The notes beneath the pieces are model-generated. The model did no database searches. It was not told the DNA's origin and saw only the letters and a program-made list of their open reading frames with translations. A DNA stretch of 64,000 nucleotides, taken from Gordionus sp. m RMFG-2023 (Eukaryota; Nematomorpha; Gordioida; Chordodea; Parachordodidae). The stretch is taken from contig NC_088775.1 in assembly GCF_954871325.1 (NCBI RefSeq), positions 37,859,561 to 37,923,560 of the forward strand, given 5' to 3'. Below are positions 36,641-48,329 of this stretch, piece by piece. Both the position numbers and the translations under genes were made by a program. Position 1 is the stretch's first letter. Every line of letters begins with the position of its first letter.

Positions 36641-37047
36641 GTGTACCTATGGGGGTGTTATCGGAGAATCCGCGGGGAGAACCATATGAGGGACAAAAGA
36701 GGATATATAACGAGATGAATGTGTAGCAGCCGACAACTTCTGTTCTTATGGGACCGGTCATACCTGCTGATAGGCGTCCTCCGAAAAGACCAAGTTATAA
36801 TGATGGAGTGCCACAATTAGGGGAATCTCGCGGACATCGAGAGGTAGATATGTTGCAGAGAGCTATGGCTACTATAGCTACTGAGGTTCTACCGACGACT
36901 AGTGCAGGGGATTTTTGGAGCAGTCCCATGTCGGCTTAGGGTGAGGAATATTCATTTAACATGAAGGTGAGCATGAACATTTTTTTTATACATGTAAAAA
37001 AAAATTTTTTGTTTATCGACATGCCCTGATCCCATAAAGGGGTGGCA

Positions 37048-37395
37048 TGTCGTATTTGTAAATACGTACATTTTATATTTTTTTGTTTACGCGAAATGCC
37101 AATCAACCGATTAAAATAAGGTTGATTGGATAGAAAAATTAGATGTAATATAATATATGTTAATATTATTTTTTTTTAGTGGATAATTAATTAATTTTTA
37201 TAAAAATTACGGATATTATGAATTTTCTTTTGAATAAAATTGTTGGATTTATATTGTAGTTTTATTTGTCTTTTGATTTGATAATTTCCTATAATCCTTG
37301 ACGATTCGTTTTTTAGAAAGTTTGATTAAGTTTCTAGGATTTGGTTGGGGTAGATTTTAGATAGGTTTTAGTTTGTGTTTGTAGGTTTTTTTTTA
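37048..37395 (+). repeat. 3' LTR of the 29-37 kb gypsy element
   Basis: 348 bp, preceded by the purine tract AAAGGGGTGG and followed by the target duplication GTTCT. Confidence 0.9.
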
Positions 37396-37540
37396 GTTCT
37401 CTCATTAGTTTACTAATGGGAAGAGTTGTTAAACCATTTTAATACATGAGGAATATAATCTAAAATGTGTTTGAAATAATGCAAAGCATCCATAGCATTT
37501 TTTGGGACTATATCAACCATAGTTAATCTTTTAAATATAG

Positions 37541-39060
37541 TTATTCAGCTAATAAGGCATCATAAGATACTTTAACATCTTCATGATAAAAATTTAACAA
37601 ATATTTTTTTTTCCTATCACTATCTGAAAAAGGTTGAAAAGGCTTTTGTGAAAGTAATATTTGCAGATTGGTAAGAGCTGCATGATGAATTAAAAACCAT
37701 TCATTTATTTGGGTTAAAAGTGTATCTAAGAGAGGGGACATTTGTTTTATAATACTCTTCTACTGATCTATGTTAATGTTTTGACGATGAGCTTGCCTTG
37801 CTGCAAGTCGAGGAGACAAATATTAAACACGTATAGCTCTGCTTTTAACTCAAAAATAACATATAAAATATGAAATTCTTCATCAACATTAACCCTAATT
37901 TCCTTGAGTTCTAATAAAATGCTCTTTGCCATTCTCATCTTCTTAATCAAGTCAATGTCATGTTTTTGAAAAATATTACATAAAATAATTGTATAATTAA
38001 ATAATAGGGGAGACCGGGGCGAATTGTCCAAAAAAAATTGAGAGGCTGTGAAAATTAGGAGAAGTAACTTATCAAAATAATTTTAATGTTATTTTATTCT
38101 TTATATAATTATCTACGGTAGAAATTAATATCTAATAAAAAAATATATAAATTTTAAAAAAATGATAATTTAAATTTTATGTCCTTTCACGTTACTTGTC
38201 ATAGCGCTTCTTTATTTTTAGATTTTTAAAAAAAATTTATATAAAAGTGTTGATTCTAAGTAAATAAATAAAAATAAATTGTCAAATATGTTAAATTTAT
38301 TAGGGTTCATCTATATCACATATGTCGCCCGGAAGTACTTGTTGTCACTTAAATCTGTTATATAATTACTAAAAATAAGTCAATCATCTTCATATTGTCA
38401 CTAGTGGTCCTAGACAAACTAGTGGCTTCTAATGTTTTTATAAATTTAGTTGGATTTTTTTTATTCAAATTAATCCTTGCTTAAAAATGGCTAATACGCA
38501 CCCCGCTAAAACCTTTCCCAGGTCTTCACAATTAATTAAAATATAATTTTAAGATATTAAATTACCATAAATTGTGTCAATAATTTTATATATGATAAAA
38601 TGGAAATTTTTTATCATTTAGAATTAATATTAAGTCCAAACAACGAATATAAAAAAAGTAAAAAAGTTATTAGTGAAAATGTAAAATTTTAAAAAGTTAC
38701 TTTGGGTATTGAAATTTAAATTTGCATTTAAAATTTTTCATGAGCAATTTTGTCCGAAACATTTTTTGACCTACTTAAGCACCTTATTAAAATACATATT
38801 TGGCTTAAATTTCAAATCTTAAACTTTATTAATTTTTAAATTATTAGAGAAGGAAATACCTACCCCGGGAACACATTATATTTGGTCTCCCCTACATTCT
38901 AATGAGAAAAAAAATTTGGAATAAGCATTGAATCCAATAATTTTTTCTTGCTTCTGAGGAAATATTTCTTACAGGCCATTGTGATATTTCAGTAAGAGCA
39001 TTAATAATCGGCTCTTCTAACTACATAAAAGCTGTTACTGCTTGATGGCGGAGAATCTAT
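37541..39060 (-). pseudogene. hAT family D transposase fragment (copy 1)
   Basis: Minus-strand pieces at 39060-38895, 38031-37768 and 37741-37541 carry EEPIINALTEIS, an LLELKEIRVNVDEEF-like block and PLLDTLLTQINEWFLIHH. These correspond to the region before and around the P-LD--I-QL--RF motif of ZMYM1-type hAT transposases. A TA-flanked MITE separates the first two pieces. Reading changes frame between pieces; the N-terminal DNA-binding and C-terminal dimerisation parts are missing. The same pieces occur on the plus strand in copy 2 (about 50.9-51.6 kb). Confidence 0.6.
38007..38892. mobile_element. TA-flanked MITE (mariner/Tc1-like) in family D copy 1
   Basis: The left end is GGGGAGACCGGGG and the reverse complement of the right end is GGGGAGACCAAAT, sharing nine terminal bases. 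It is flanked by TA on both sides (38005-38006 and 38893-38894). Family D copy 2 reads AATAATACATTCTAATG at the matching place (reverse complement, near 51060-51080), with a single TA and no insert, which proves insertion and the 2-bp duplication. The interior (886 bp) is AT-rich and non-coding. Confidence 0.85.
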
Positions 39061-39753
39061 CTCGTTGGACAAGCTTGCAATTTATTTCTCCCTGTTGGCC
39101 TAGGAGTTTCACAAATAATTATTATTTGACTAGAAATTTGAAAATGGTAGATAAATATTACGACGTCAAAAATTTGAAAATAATAGGTAAATATTATGCC
39201 AAGGAAAACTTGAAATCGAAATTAATTGATAAAATAATTTAGTATATGAATGTGATAAATAAATATAATTAAATATATATTTAATATGAGATAGGAATAA
39301 ATATTAACAAATATAAATTTATATAAACAATAATATTTTCAAAAAATATATCCGGCATCTGCATTTTTTGGCTTTGACCTGCCCCCCCCCCCCGCTGCGT
39401 ACGCGCCTGCTTGAAAATTAAATTGGCTATCTTTGATTTAAATTTTATTCAAATTTTCTAATTAGTTTATATACAAAAAAAATGGAAAAATCTATAGTTT
39501 TATGATCCTCTTCTTCTAAGTATTCTGCAATTATAATGTTTCTCACCATAATGCTATATCATAATATATATACATAAAATTCTCTAAAAATCACAGAATA
39601 GGTTTTCTACATATGGTGGAATATATTTCCAAACAATTTTAATAAAAAGGGAATGATTCTTAACGTTATTTCCAAATTTAATTTAAAATTTCTGAGTATA
39701 TCTTTTTTTTATAAAATTTTGTCATGGTATTCCAAATGTAAATTATCGAAAAT

Positions 39754-40260
39754 TTACGCATTTCCGCTTTGTGTTAAAATTTTGATTGCATTAATGTGAA
39801 TTAATAAATGTTGATAATTATATTTTAAGGCAAGGATATTGATAATAATTATTAGAATCTTGTTGATTAGTATGAAAAGATTGGTTACAATTATTAGAAT
39901 ATTGTTGTTTGGGGATGAGAAATATTTTGATAGATATTCTGACATTTGATTTTATCATAAGGCGATGGATTACGATGGGGAATAAAATTGGTGTTTTTTG
40001 CTATCAAGTATTTTTTAAATTTCTTCTGTGTAATAACTTTAGAATCGTATTCGGATAATATGATTTAATCTTCGATTAACAATTTGGTTCTAAGTTTCTT
40101 TATTAAGCGTTTATTAATTGTCCCTTAAAATTTTCATCAAATTTATATTTGTTTTTTTATTAGATCTTTTAGATTGTTAAAATAATCTATAGTAGATTCG
40201 AAGGTTTTTTGAAATGAGTTAAAGAATTTAAACACAAAAATGGGATTCGGTTTCTTCTCC
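39754..40260 (-). pseudogene. gag-like remnant in the intron
   Basis: In broken minus-strand frames the sequence suggests a gag core (FESTIDYFNNLKDLIKK near 40150-40210) followed by an Asn/Gln/Tyr-rich tail near 39800-39930. This matches the style of the fragment at 17202-17495. No LTRs or pol found. Fossil fragment, weakly supported. Confidence 0.3.
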
Positions 40261-40469
40261 CGAGTTTCTAAAAAAAATTATTAATTTAATTTAATATTAT
40301 CGATTATTAGTTTTTTTATTTATCTCTAACGCTTACTAATAAAATATTATTTTTTAAGAGCTTGGATTTGTTATATATAAAATAAAAAAGTGATTGATTT
40401 TGATTTTTAAAATATTAATAGGTTTATTGTTCTTATTCGTCATTAAGAAGTGTAATATAATAGTAAGTA

Positions 40470-40815
40470 GATATCTGCAAATTTTTAAAAAAAAATTTAG
40501 GTTCGAGTTAGGTCGAGTCCAATAATTTTTTAAAAATTTCGGGCTAGGCTACGTCGGGCTTAAATTTTAAAATATATCATTACATTTTGCCAAATAAATT
40601 GATATATTTTAAAATTCTTGCAAGAAACAAAGCGCTAATATTTTTTATTTATAATATTTAAATAAATTCAGGCCTGGCTGGGCGAACAAATAATTTTTAT
40701 TTTGGGTCGGGCTCTTCGGGATAAATAAAAAAAATTTCGTTTGGGATCGGCCGGACTGGACAAATTTTTTTAAAAAATTCGGGGGGCTTGAAAAGGCCCG
40801 ATGCAGATCACCAAT
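40470..40815. mobile_element. GGCCCG-rich MITE-like repeat
   Basis: The ends ATCTGCAAATT and (reverse complement) ATCTGCATCGGGC share a short inverted repeat. The interior alternates T/A runs with GGGCT, GGCCTGG and GGGCC words, like the repeats at 29127-29379 and 51662-52000. Target duplication unclear. Confidence 0.5.
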
Positions 40816-40819
40816 AGTT

Positions 40820-41500
40820 TGATAGATAGTGATAACGCCATAATGTAAAAAGATATTATATTTATTTTTATGATATTGCCAGCCATTGGGTTTGTTAAAT
40901 AATTAGTTAATCAGTATTACAATTTCTTCCTTGTTCCATAAATATCTCATTTACTTATATGCTTCTTGAACGTTCTAAAGCATATAAGTTTTTCCTTTTA
41001 ACAAATAAAATACAGTATTTCATTACAACCCATTTATAAGGTTATGGAAACCGTCGAAGATTTATAAATCCAAGAACAAAAGGCCAAAATGGCAAATATT
41101 TTGCTGCTAGATTTTTGTTACATATGATACGGGGTAACTAAAAATAATTATATCATTGAATAACTTTATTATTAGATTACAAAATCAAAAAAATCCAAGC
41201 TTATATAATAGTTTGGGAGCTATTTAATTTTTTTCGCCAACGTTTTAACTTTAATAAGTAAATATTTCAAATTTGGTCAAATAATGTATTTTAATAAAAT
41301 GAAGAGGTTTGGACAGTTATCACACCATTTTTGAAAATGAATTTAAAAAAATATATATAAGTTTAAATAAATAATAAAAAATTATGCATAAAATTTTATT
41401 GCAACTATATATTTCTAATATTATAGACAAATTATTGTTATATCTGCTTAGGAAACATGGAAGAGACATTTACTTTTTTTTACCCCAGTTGTCATCCCGT
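40820..41500. other. intronic AT-rich sequence adjacent to the Spinster N-terminal exon
   Basis: No gene or repeat that I can support. It should contain the intron's 5' end. Confidence 0.35.
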
Positions 41501-41501
41501 C

Positions 41502-42272
41502 CTATTCTCCCGTATACTGAATCATAAAAAAAAATAAACTTGAATAAATATCTTCGACCATCTTAACGTCATCTATACCGATATTTGGGGTAATTTTGTC
41601 ATCATTCCCGTTCCCTTCGACATTTTCGGCGCTCATTCTCTTGGCAGATGGTGGTATATTATTGACTTTGGCCTTGAAAATAATAATGAGGATGGCACCG
41701 AGAAGGGGTGTAGTTCGCAGGCCCCAAACCCATGTGCCCGTCGCGTGGGCTAACCAGGAAGAAAATATGTAGCCTAGCCCGCTACCCACGGGGATGGCGA
41801 AGTAAAAAAGGCTGAGGCAAATCAATCTAGCATCGTTACTATTATTGTTGGCGTTGGTGGGCGGGAAAAGGTCGGCAAATATTGTGGGGGCCACGGTGGA
41901 ATAACTGGCTTCGCCGAGACCCACTAGAGATCGCAAAAGTAAAAATGCCCAAAATCCTGAGGCTGTCACAAAGGAGGAGGCCAAGGTGGTGAGGCACCAA
42001 ACGGAGACACCCGATATTATTATGTTCTTGCGATCGCGTCTATCCCCGAGGTAACCAGCGATCGGAGCGAACAGCATGTAACAGCATACGAACACTGTCT
42101 GGATGAGACCAGCTGATCGGTTGTCCAAACCAAAAAAGGTCTCCAAGTCTACAAGAACAGAAGCAACGGCGTAGCGATCCGCGTAATTCAGAAGATTTAT
42201 AAAGCATAATATGAGAACGGTCACGTAGGTCGGTTGCTGAAAAAAATGAGTGAATGAACGAAGTAAATTCAT
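41502..42272 (-). CDS. Spinster-family MFS transporter, N-terminal exon (TM1-6)
   Basis: This encodes the first six-helix half of a Spinster/SPNS transporter. TM1 contains VLILCFINLLNYADRYAVAS, the family signature (usually INLLNYMDR). The loop between TM2 and TM3 has the MFS motif GYLGDRRDRKN, and TM4 is LRSLVGLGEASYSTVAPTI, whose G-GEA-YS core is typical of SPNS proteins. TM5 ends GLGYIFSSWL and the start of TM6 has WGLRTTPLLG. The first ATG in frame is at 42272. The frame stays open without an ATG to about 42360, where TTCAAATAG could be a splice acceptor, so an upstream exon with a longer N-terminus is possible. The 3' end of the exon is near 41510-41535 (donor not fixed); the reading frame itself stops at 41502. 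The C-terminal half is at 22452-23366. Confidence 0.9.
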   Translation of the reverse strand: MNLLRSFTHFFQQPTYVTVLILCFINLLNYADRYAVASVLVDLETFFGLDNRSAGLIQTVFVCCYMLFAPIAGYLGDRRDRKNIIISGVSVWCLTTLASSFVTASGFWAFLLLRSLVGLGEASYSTVAPTIFADLFPPTNANNNSNDARLICLSLFYFAIPVGSGLGYIFSSWLAHATGTWVWGLRTTPLLGAILIIIFKAKVNNIPPSAKRMSAENVEGNGNDDKITPNIGIDDVKMVEDIYSSLFFFMIQYTGE

Positions 42273-42360
42273 CTCCAAAATGTTATTATCATTGTATATT
42301 TTATACAGACTAGGGCAATCAGTTATTGTCACAATTTCGTAGGCAATAAAAATTCTGGAC

Positions 42361-42760
42361 TATTTGAATTAGAGGCGATAGAAGATGGAGTATATTGTGA
42401 GAGTTAATACCGGGTTCCATAAGAGAGTTCAAACGTATCCTGGTCAAATTCAATGAATGTATGACTAAAAATATTGTAAATACTATACGGAAGGCGACGT
42501 TGTAAATAAAATTGACAATAAATGTAAATGCCATGACTAATTGTATAAATACTTTTAAAAATGTGTTATATTTATTTATTATAATAGAGTTAAAATTATA
42601 TAATAGAGAAACTTTATACTAATTAAATGATCTTTTTTATTTATTAGTTGCAAGTTTTTATATTGTTTAATTAAATTCCATGTGAATTAATTAATAATTA
42701 TAAAAAGAAATGGTAATGGCATTCAAATGAAAATATGTGATTATTTATATTTACTAAATG
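42361..42760. other. 5' flank of the Spinster exon
   Basis: AT-rich. A 71-residue minus-strand frame here (42319-42534) has no recognisable match. Promoter or upstream exon not identified. Confidence 0.3.
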
Positions 42761-45196
42761 GATTGAATGAATACCATGATTCCTTGATTATATTTTTGAG
42801 ATTTATCTGGGTGGTATATATTATAGAGGCCAGCTAAATCAATTTTTTAACCTTGACACCTCGAGATGGCAATTTTTTTGGATCTAAGCGCTTCACGGCA
42901 ATTGGAAAAACAACGTAAAGGAAAAGAATCTCAAACTCAAAATATTTATTTTATTCTCTATTTTAGTGTTATGCATTAAATTATTATTCAGCAATTTTGA
43001 TAATTTAATTATGTTTATTTATTTTATTCTATTTATTACAAAATATGCTATGGAATTAGTAACTATTTCTCTTTCTTATTTTTTAAATTCATCTTAAAAT
43101 TGCTTCTGATATTTGGGAAGAATAGTAAAGAAATATAGCATTAATATTTTCAGGCCTGGGTCGGGTCCATATTTTAGATAATTCTTCAGTTGAACAGGAC
43201 TATATATATTACTGCTAAAATTTTTCTTTTACATTCTATTAATAAAATTAGAAAATCATGCTTTTTTTTATTAAATATTTAGAACTAACAAAAGAAGCAA
43301 ATTTTAATATTGGCATAAGATTACTTTATAAGGTTTAGTAGTATGAACAACGCTGCGTTGCAGACGCAAATAATAAATTTCAAATGGTAGCGTGTAAATT
43401 AATTACATTTCCGTTTTTTCTGTTTTGCGCTTATAAACATTTAAAAAACGCAATATGATTTGCTATTTGTGGGATGTATATTGGCTCGACTCATTCCTAA
43501 ACATAGACTAAAAGCAAAAGAAAAATTATTTCAAAAATATAAATAAAACGAAAAAACAAAAAAAACGAGATAATAAATATGAAAAATAACAATACCAAAT
43601 ACTTAAAATAAGCCAAATTAGGTTGTTCTGGTTCAAAAACTATTTAATCTAGACTAAACAGCAATTAAGTATCAAAATTAAATCGAACCAGGACACAGCC
43701 TTAAGTTCCTATAATGTTAGAAATATATAATTTATCTTCATTAGGTAGAAAAATGAAGGATGGAGAAGGTCCATGATAATACAGAAAGCTAACTTGTGCC
43801 TTTTATGCTATTTCATTTTTATCTACAACGCTAACCACCAAATTATTGTACAAACAAGTTATGACATTAATTCTATTCAATCTAAATTTCCTATTTTGAT
43901 AAGGAATATTTTCCACTTTACCTCCGTGAGCATTTGAATAAATTATGTTTCAATAGTTCACAGACCTAGTGGAATAGCCGTATGTATATGTCAGTTATTA
44001 CGTATGTCTTATTAAATCTTTTAAGCAAGTGAATTTCTTCTTAATTCGAATGTTACAAATAATATTTAGATATTTGTAGCATATCTCCACCTATAATGAC
44101 TTTTTTATCGTTAAAAAATTGAAAAAATTAAATAACTTTGAAAAACAATGGTTATCCCAACCTAATATTTTTCAATATAAATTTATATTGATTTTAATAA
44201 ACATATAAAACAATTTTTAAAATATTTTATGCTTAAGTACATATTAAAATCTAACCCTTACTTTCTCCGGAATGGAAAAAACACCTGAGATATTTTAAAA
44301 AAAAATTAAATTATAAACTTTATCATTTATTTTAAATTTCTTTATTTTTATTGGATTTTTCATTAGGAAGGACGTCAATTTTTAGCTTTGACCCGCCATA
44401 TCTTCGGAACTAATTGAGTAAGAGCGTAAAAAATTAAATTGCATAGGTTTGACTAAACTGCAAATGCCTAGGTAAACTGCAAATGTTAGGTAAATATTTG
44501 ATATATACTCAATTAATTGAAATGAGATTCATCTTCTTATGATATAAATAACTTATAAAAATTAAATTATTAGATATATTCAATAATAAAGAGATATTCA
44601 TTAATAGTTGTATTTTCTTTTATCTCTTAATAAATAGTTTAAATCCTTTAATATAATTATATTAAAAATAATTATAATTACATTTTAAATTTCAAGATAT
44701 TACCGTAAGATGGTGTATTATCATACAATTTAGTAATAAATATAATATTAAGAGTCCGACAGACCAGGAACATCGTTAATAAAATATGGGCCTAGCCGGT
44801 GGCCATAAAATATTAATGCTATACTTTACTATTCTTCCCTTTTTGCCTGATCAAATATCACAAACAATTATTAGATGAATTTAAACAATAAGAAAAGTTT
44901 TTAAGAGTCAGGAGGTGGGAAATCATACCATAGCATATTTTGTAATAAATAAATTTAAAAAAATTAAATTATCAAATTGCTGAACATTTACGAATAAAAT
45001 GAATATTTTGAGCTTGAAATTTTTTCCCTATACGTTTTTTTTTAATTCGGACTATGAGTCGCCTAGGTCTAAAAAAATTTGACCTCTCGGGCAGACTTTC
45101 TTAAAAGAAATTGATTTTGCTTGTCTCTTATAATATATACCACCCGGATAACTCAATTTCAATCAAGATCAAAGGAATAATTGTATTCATTCAATC
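42761..45196. mobile_element. element with long (about 210 bp) inverted terminal repeats
   Basis: About 42761-42965 matches the reverse complement of about 44985-45196. Shared words include GATTGAATGAATAC at the ends and GGGTGGTATATATTATA. The 2-kb interior is AT-rich without a recognisable gene. It contains a GGCCTGGGTCGGGTCC word at about 43155. No target duplication was found. Foldback-type or long-TIR DNA transposon; class uncertain. Confidence 0.6.
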
Positions 45197-45752
45197 CCAG
45201 AAAAGGGGAATTTAATACATGCATTCGAATTTTTCTCCTCGTTGCATAATTTTGTTAGTATTAGATCTTCATGTGTGATGGTACCCTCCTACCTAACTTA
45301 AGTGTAAATAATATTTGTGTCTTATAGTATAAGTTAAATGCTATTGACTAGGGTTGGCCGATTTAGATCAGATTTAAATCACCTCGATTTTTTTTTAAAA
45401 ATCAATGATTTAAATCAAAATTTAAAATAGCGAAAGATAAGGGCTCAGATAAGCAAATCTAAAATAAATAACCAAATTGCACTAGTAATTACCACTTGTT
45501 AGACAAAATAGTTTATGTTTTATTTCATTTTTTGACATAGTAGAAAAATAACTGCTGATCCTAATCGCAATGGTGAAAAATTATTTAATATTCTAAATAT
45601 AAAACAAAACTAATATAAAGAATCTACACATATTTTAAAATTTATTTTATCAATATCGTAGACATTGGTATTAGAATTTAATTGCTTAAAAAAACAAATT
45701 TTCCAGCCTTTTCTGTTCCTAACCAATTCCTAAGCTTCGAGTAAACAACTCC

Positions 45753-46640
45753 CTACGAGAATACTATCTTGACTGAAGCGCATGGTGAAAATGCAATAAA
45801 TAGTTGTTTTATGATTTTTAAAATATTTACATCCTTTAGAAAATTTCCTTGAGCCATCCACCATTCAATAGGGTTTCCTTTATTTACTATATTATCCGAA
45901 AACATAATTTTAGTAAATAAGTCTGATCTTGCTTGAAACTTTACCAAGATAGATAAAATGTCAGTGTTCCGCATTCCAATTGCCGTTTCCATTTTATTGG
46001 TTGTTAAATTTGAATGATATTTCGGATTTAATCGGTAGGATAAAAAGTGAGGAGTTAAAGCTTGATTGTATCGTTTAGGAAATGATGAAAGTTGATAACT
46101 ACTTATTTTTTAACATGTAAGGAGGTGAAATTTTGTCGAATAATATACTATGTCTGAAATATTTGATTTATTTCTTTCTAAAATTTTTAAACATTTAGCA
46201 ATTGGTTTTAAGATTTCAATATCCTCAGCAGCTCTTTTGAGTGTAATATTTCAATTTTTTAAAAAAGCAATATCGATTTTATTTTGATTGCTTTCACATA
46301 TTAAATTTTTTTTATCAATTCAGTTATATAGGCATCTAAACTATCTATTCTGAGTTCCAACGAACATCATATGGAGTGACAAGAGATCGCCCTCCCTCTT
46401 GTTTCAGTTTGAAACTTGCAAACTGATTTTTTGAAATACTTTACCATGCTAACTATTTGTTCCCATTTTCCAAATCTTTTGATAGTAGACTTAAAAAATG
46501 AGCACTACACCCATAGGTTATTATATAATTTTGAATTATTTCTTTTCAAATCCTCCATCATTTTTGTCATATTAGCTGCATTGATCGGCTCTTTATTTGA
46601 AAAATATCAAATTACAACATATACCATTATTTAATATTTC
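45753..46640 (-). pseudogene. hAT family F transposase remnant
   Basis: In minus-strand frames, about 46640-46400 reads as pieces with INAANMTKMMEDLK and a decayed AHFLNLLAKDLE-like block, both known from DUF659-containing hAT transposases. Then 46120-46020 gives QALTPHFLSYRLNPKYHS, and 45992-45753 gives EWWMAQGNFLKDVNILKI ending SVKIVFS, which matches the C-terminal W-W...SERVFS region. Several frameshifts and stops separate these; the gene is dead. Confidence 0.65.
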
Positions 46641-47769
46641 AGCAATTTCCTGACGTGTTCCCTTGAGCATTAGTACTTTACTTGCTGTTGTAGTTTTGTA
46701 TTTTTGTAATATATTTATATATATATATAATATTATATATGAAATGTCAATCAAAAGTGATCTTTTGAAGTGAGTTTTTTTTTAGTGGATTTTTTAATTA
46801 TTTTTATTGTAACAAAGGATAACGGTTTTTTGTTAGGAAGCTTGGTCTTCCAGCTGAGGGTATGTCAATTTTTTTAATTATGATTATTTTTTGATGTGTT
46901 ATTTTATGAATATATTCCTGATTGGATATATATACATTGATGATAATAAAATAATGTTCTTGATATATGTTGGTTCAATTGTTTTTTAATGTTGCCGATG
47001 GCTTCAGGATCCGAAGATATGGATTAATAATAAACACAACGCAATGTAAATTAAGTAAAAGTTGTTTTTATATCAATGATTTAAATAATGATTTAAATTG
47101 TTGATAAGGAAATTAAAGGATAAGAAATGTAAGACCAGTAAAATTGCATGTTAAAGATACAAATTAATTTATAAAAATTTATAAAATGAGATATGTATGT
47201 TGGTCCAGCGTCTACATGGCAGAAAATTTAATGGAGGCAAACCCCCCTACAAAATATACAGTGATATTAATAAAAATAATCTTATAATAAGCTTCCATTT
47301 ATAATCACACAACAAATTTTTTTTACTTCCTTTCAGTCCTATTTAGGCTAGAAAAAATAATTAAATCTCTAATTCTTGCTAATAATTGAATTGAAAAGCT
47401 GTTTGGGTAACTCCTTTGGGATTAATTAGAGAAGAAAATATAATTTGGGAATCTTCAATAACTTTGAATGTTTGCTAATTATTAAATAAATAATTTGTTA
47501 AATTTTAAATGATTTATTATACTCTTATTGAAATTTATATTAAAATTGATCATATATATATGTTAACCTCTATACTTTTAGGAAATTAGCAAATAAGAAT
47601 AATATTAATATTTTACGTGTGAAATTGTAAAATATTATGCTAAAAAATAATAAAAAGGCTTAAAATTTAAAAAGAAAAAAATTTATAGTTTCTTATTATT
47701 TGTTTCTTTTTAATTGACATTTATCAGAATAAAATCAAAATCGTATCAATTATTGAATTTAAAAAGAAT

Positions 47770-47915
47770 ATAATTCAAGTGAAAAACTACCCCCCAAAAA
47801 TCAATGTCTCCAAAAATTAATGTCTACCCCCTCAAAAAAATATCAACCCCAAAAAATACCTACCCACCAAAATGCCAAAATTTTGGAGACATTTGTCTCC
47901 TACCCACCCCGGCCA
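47770..47915. other. C/A-rich, G-poor tract
   Basis: Strong strand asymmetry: runs of C and A with few G (TACCCCCTCAAAAAAATATC, AACCCCAAAAAATACC, CCTACCCACC). It sits inside the non-coding LTR element. Function unknown. Confidence 0.55.
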
Positions 47916-48329
47916 TGTAGACATTGTGTTGGTCCATTTTTAGTCCAGTTCTAATTAATAGGATATATTATGATGAATAGTCCAATTCTATTAATGTTTA
48001 AATATTATTAATTTGGCTGTGGTCAATTGAAGTTGTAAAAATTTATATAAAATATTTGAGTGTTTAATATAGTGCTCATAAATTGAGTGATCAGAAAGGG
48101 AAATAATTTTGATAAAATTTTGGTATCATACAAATGAAATTATAGTTACTGAGGTAATCTAAAATTAAAAGGGAACTCATTACAATTATTAGTATTGTAA
48201 ATTGAATTTTAACCTTATTTTGAAGAGATTGGTGGGTAAGTTAGTGTCATAAATAGAACTAAATTTGAAATAAAGTTTGTAGGTGAGTTGGATACATAAT
48301 ATCAAATGATATGTTAACATTGGTTTAAT

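Larger units (their letters stand above)
29407..37395 (+). mobile_element. Ty3/gypsy-type LTR retrotransposon, plus strand, broken
   Basis: Nearly all parts of a gypsy element are present in order. 5' LTR 29407-29762; primer site starting TGGTGTC at about 29764; gag at about 30.0-30.75 kb with two CCHC knuckles; protease near 31.2 kb (LFDTGAS); reverse transcriptase at about 31.8-32.5 kb (YYMDDV); RNase H at about 32.6-33.0 kb (FTDHKPL); integrase at about 33.3-34.15 kb (SDGGPAF); a triplicated zinc-knuckle segment at 35.0-36.6 kb; polypurine tract AAAGGGGTGG; 3' LTR 37048-37395. The 5-bp target duplication GTTCT lies at 29402-29406 and 37396-37400. The two LTRs differ by a short indel and scattered changes, mostly near their 3' ends. 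The pol region carries roughly half a dozen breaks. A fossil of moderate age. Confidence 0.92.
27408..39409 (-). mobile_element. hAT element (family D), copy 1, with four nested inserts
   Basis: The left end is CAGGCGCGTACGTAGG and the reverse complement of the right end is CAGGCGCGTACGCAGC, each followed inward by G-runs. The flanks CTTATAAA (27400-27407) and CTTGAAAA (39410-39417) agree at 6 of 8 positions, a worn target duplication. The transposase remnant is on the minus strand. A second copy in the opposite orientation at 50544-52464 aligns along the whole length once the inserts are removed: 12,002 bp less 1,186, 7,994 and 888 leaves 1,934 bp, against 1,921 bp there. Confidence 0.85.
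23367..41505 (-). other. inferred intron of the Spinster gene, about 18 kb, filled with transposons
   Basis: The two Spinster coding exons lie in correct order on the minus strand with nothing host-like between them. The interval holds gag-like relics, tandem repeats, a hAT copy with four inserts, and GGCCCG repeats. Exact splice sites were not fixed: donor candidates follow the VEDIYSS codons near 41510-41535. RNA evidence is lacking, so the junction is inferred from protein-family alignment only. Confidence 0.7.

Noticed and set aside
47770-47915. Telomere-like CCCCAAAA words
   Set aside because: Irregular spacing and sequence, inside an LTR element; not a telomeric array.
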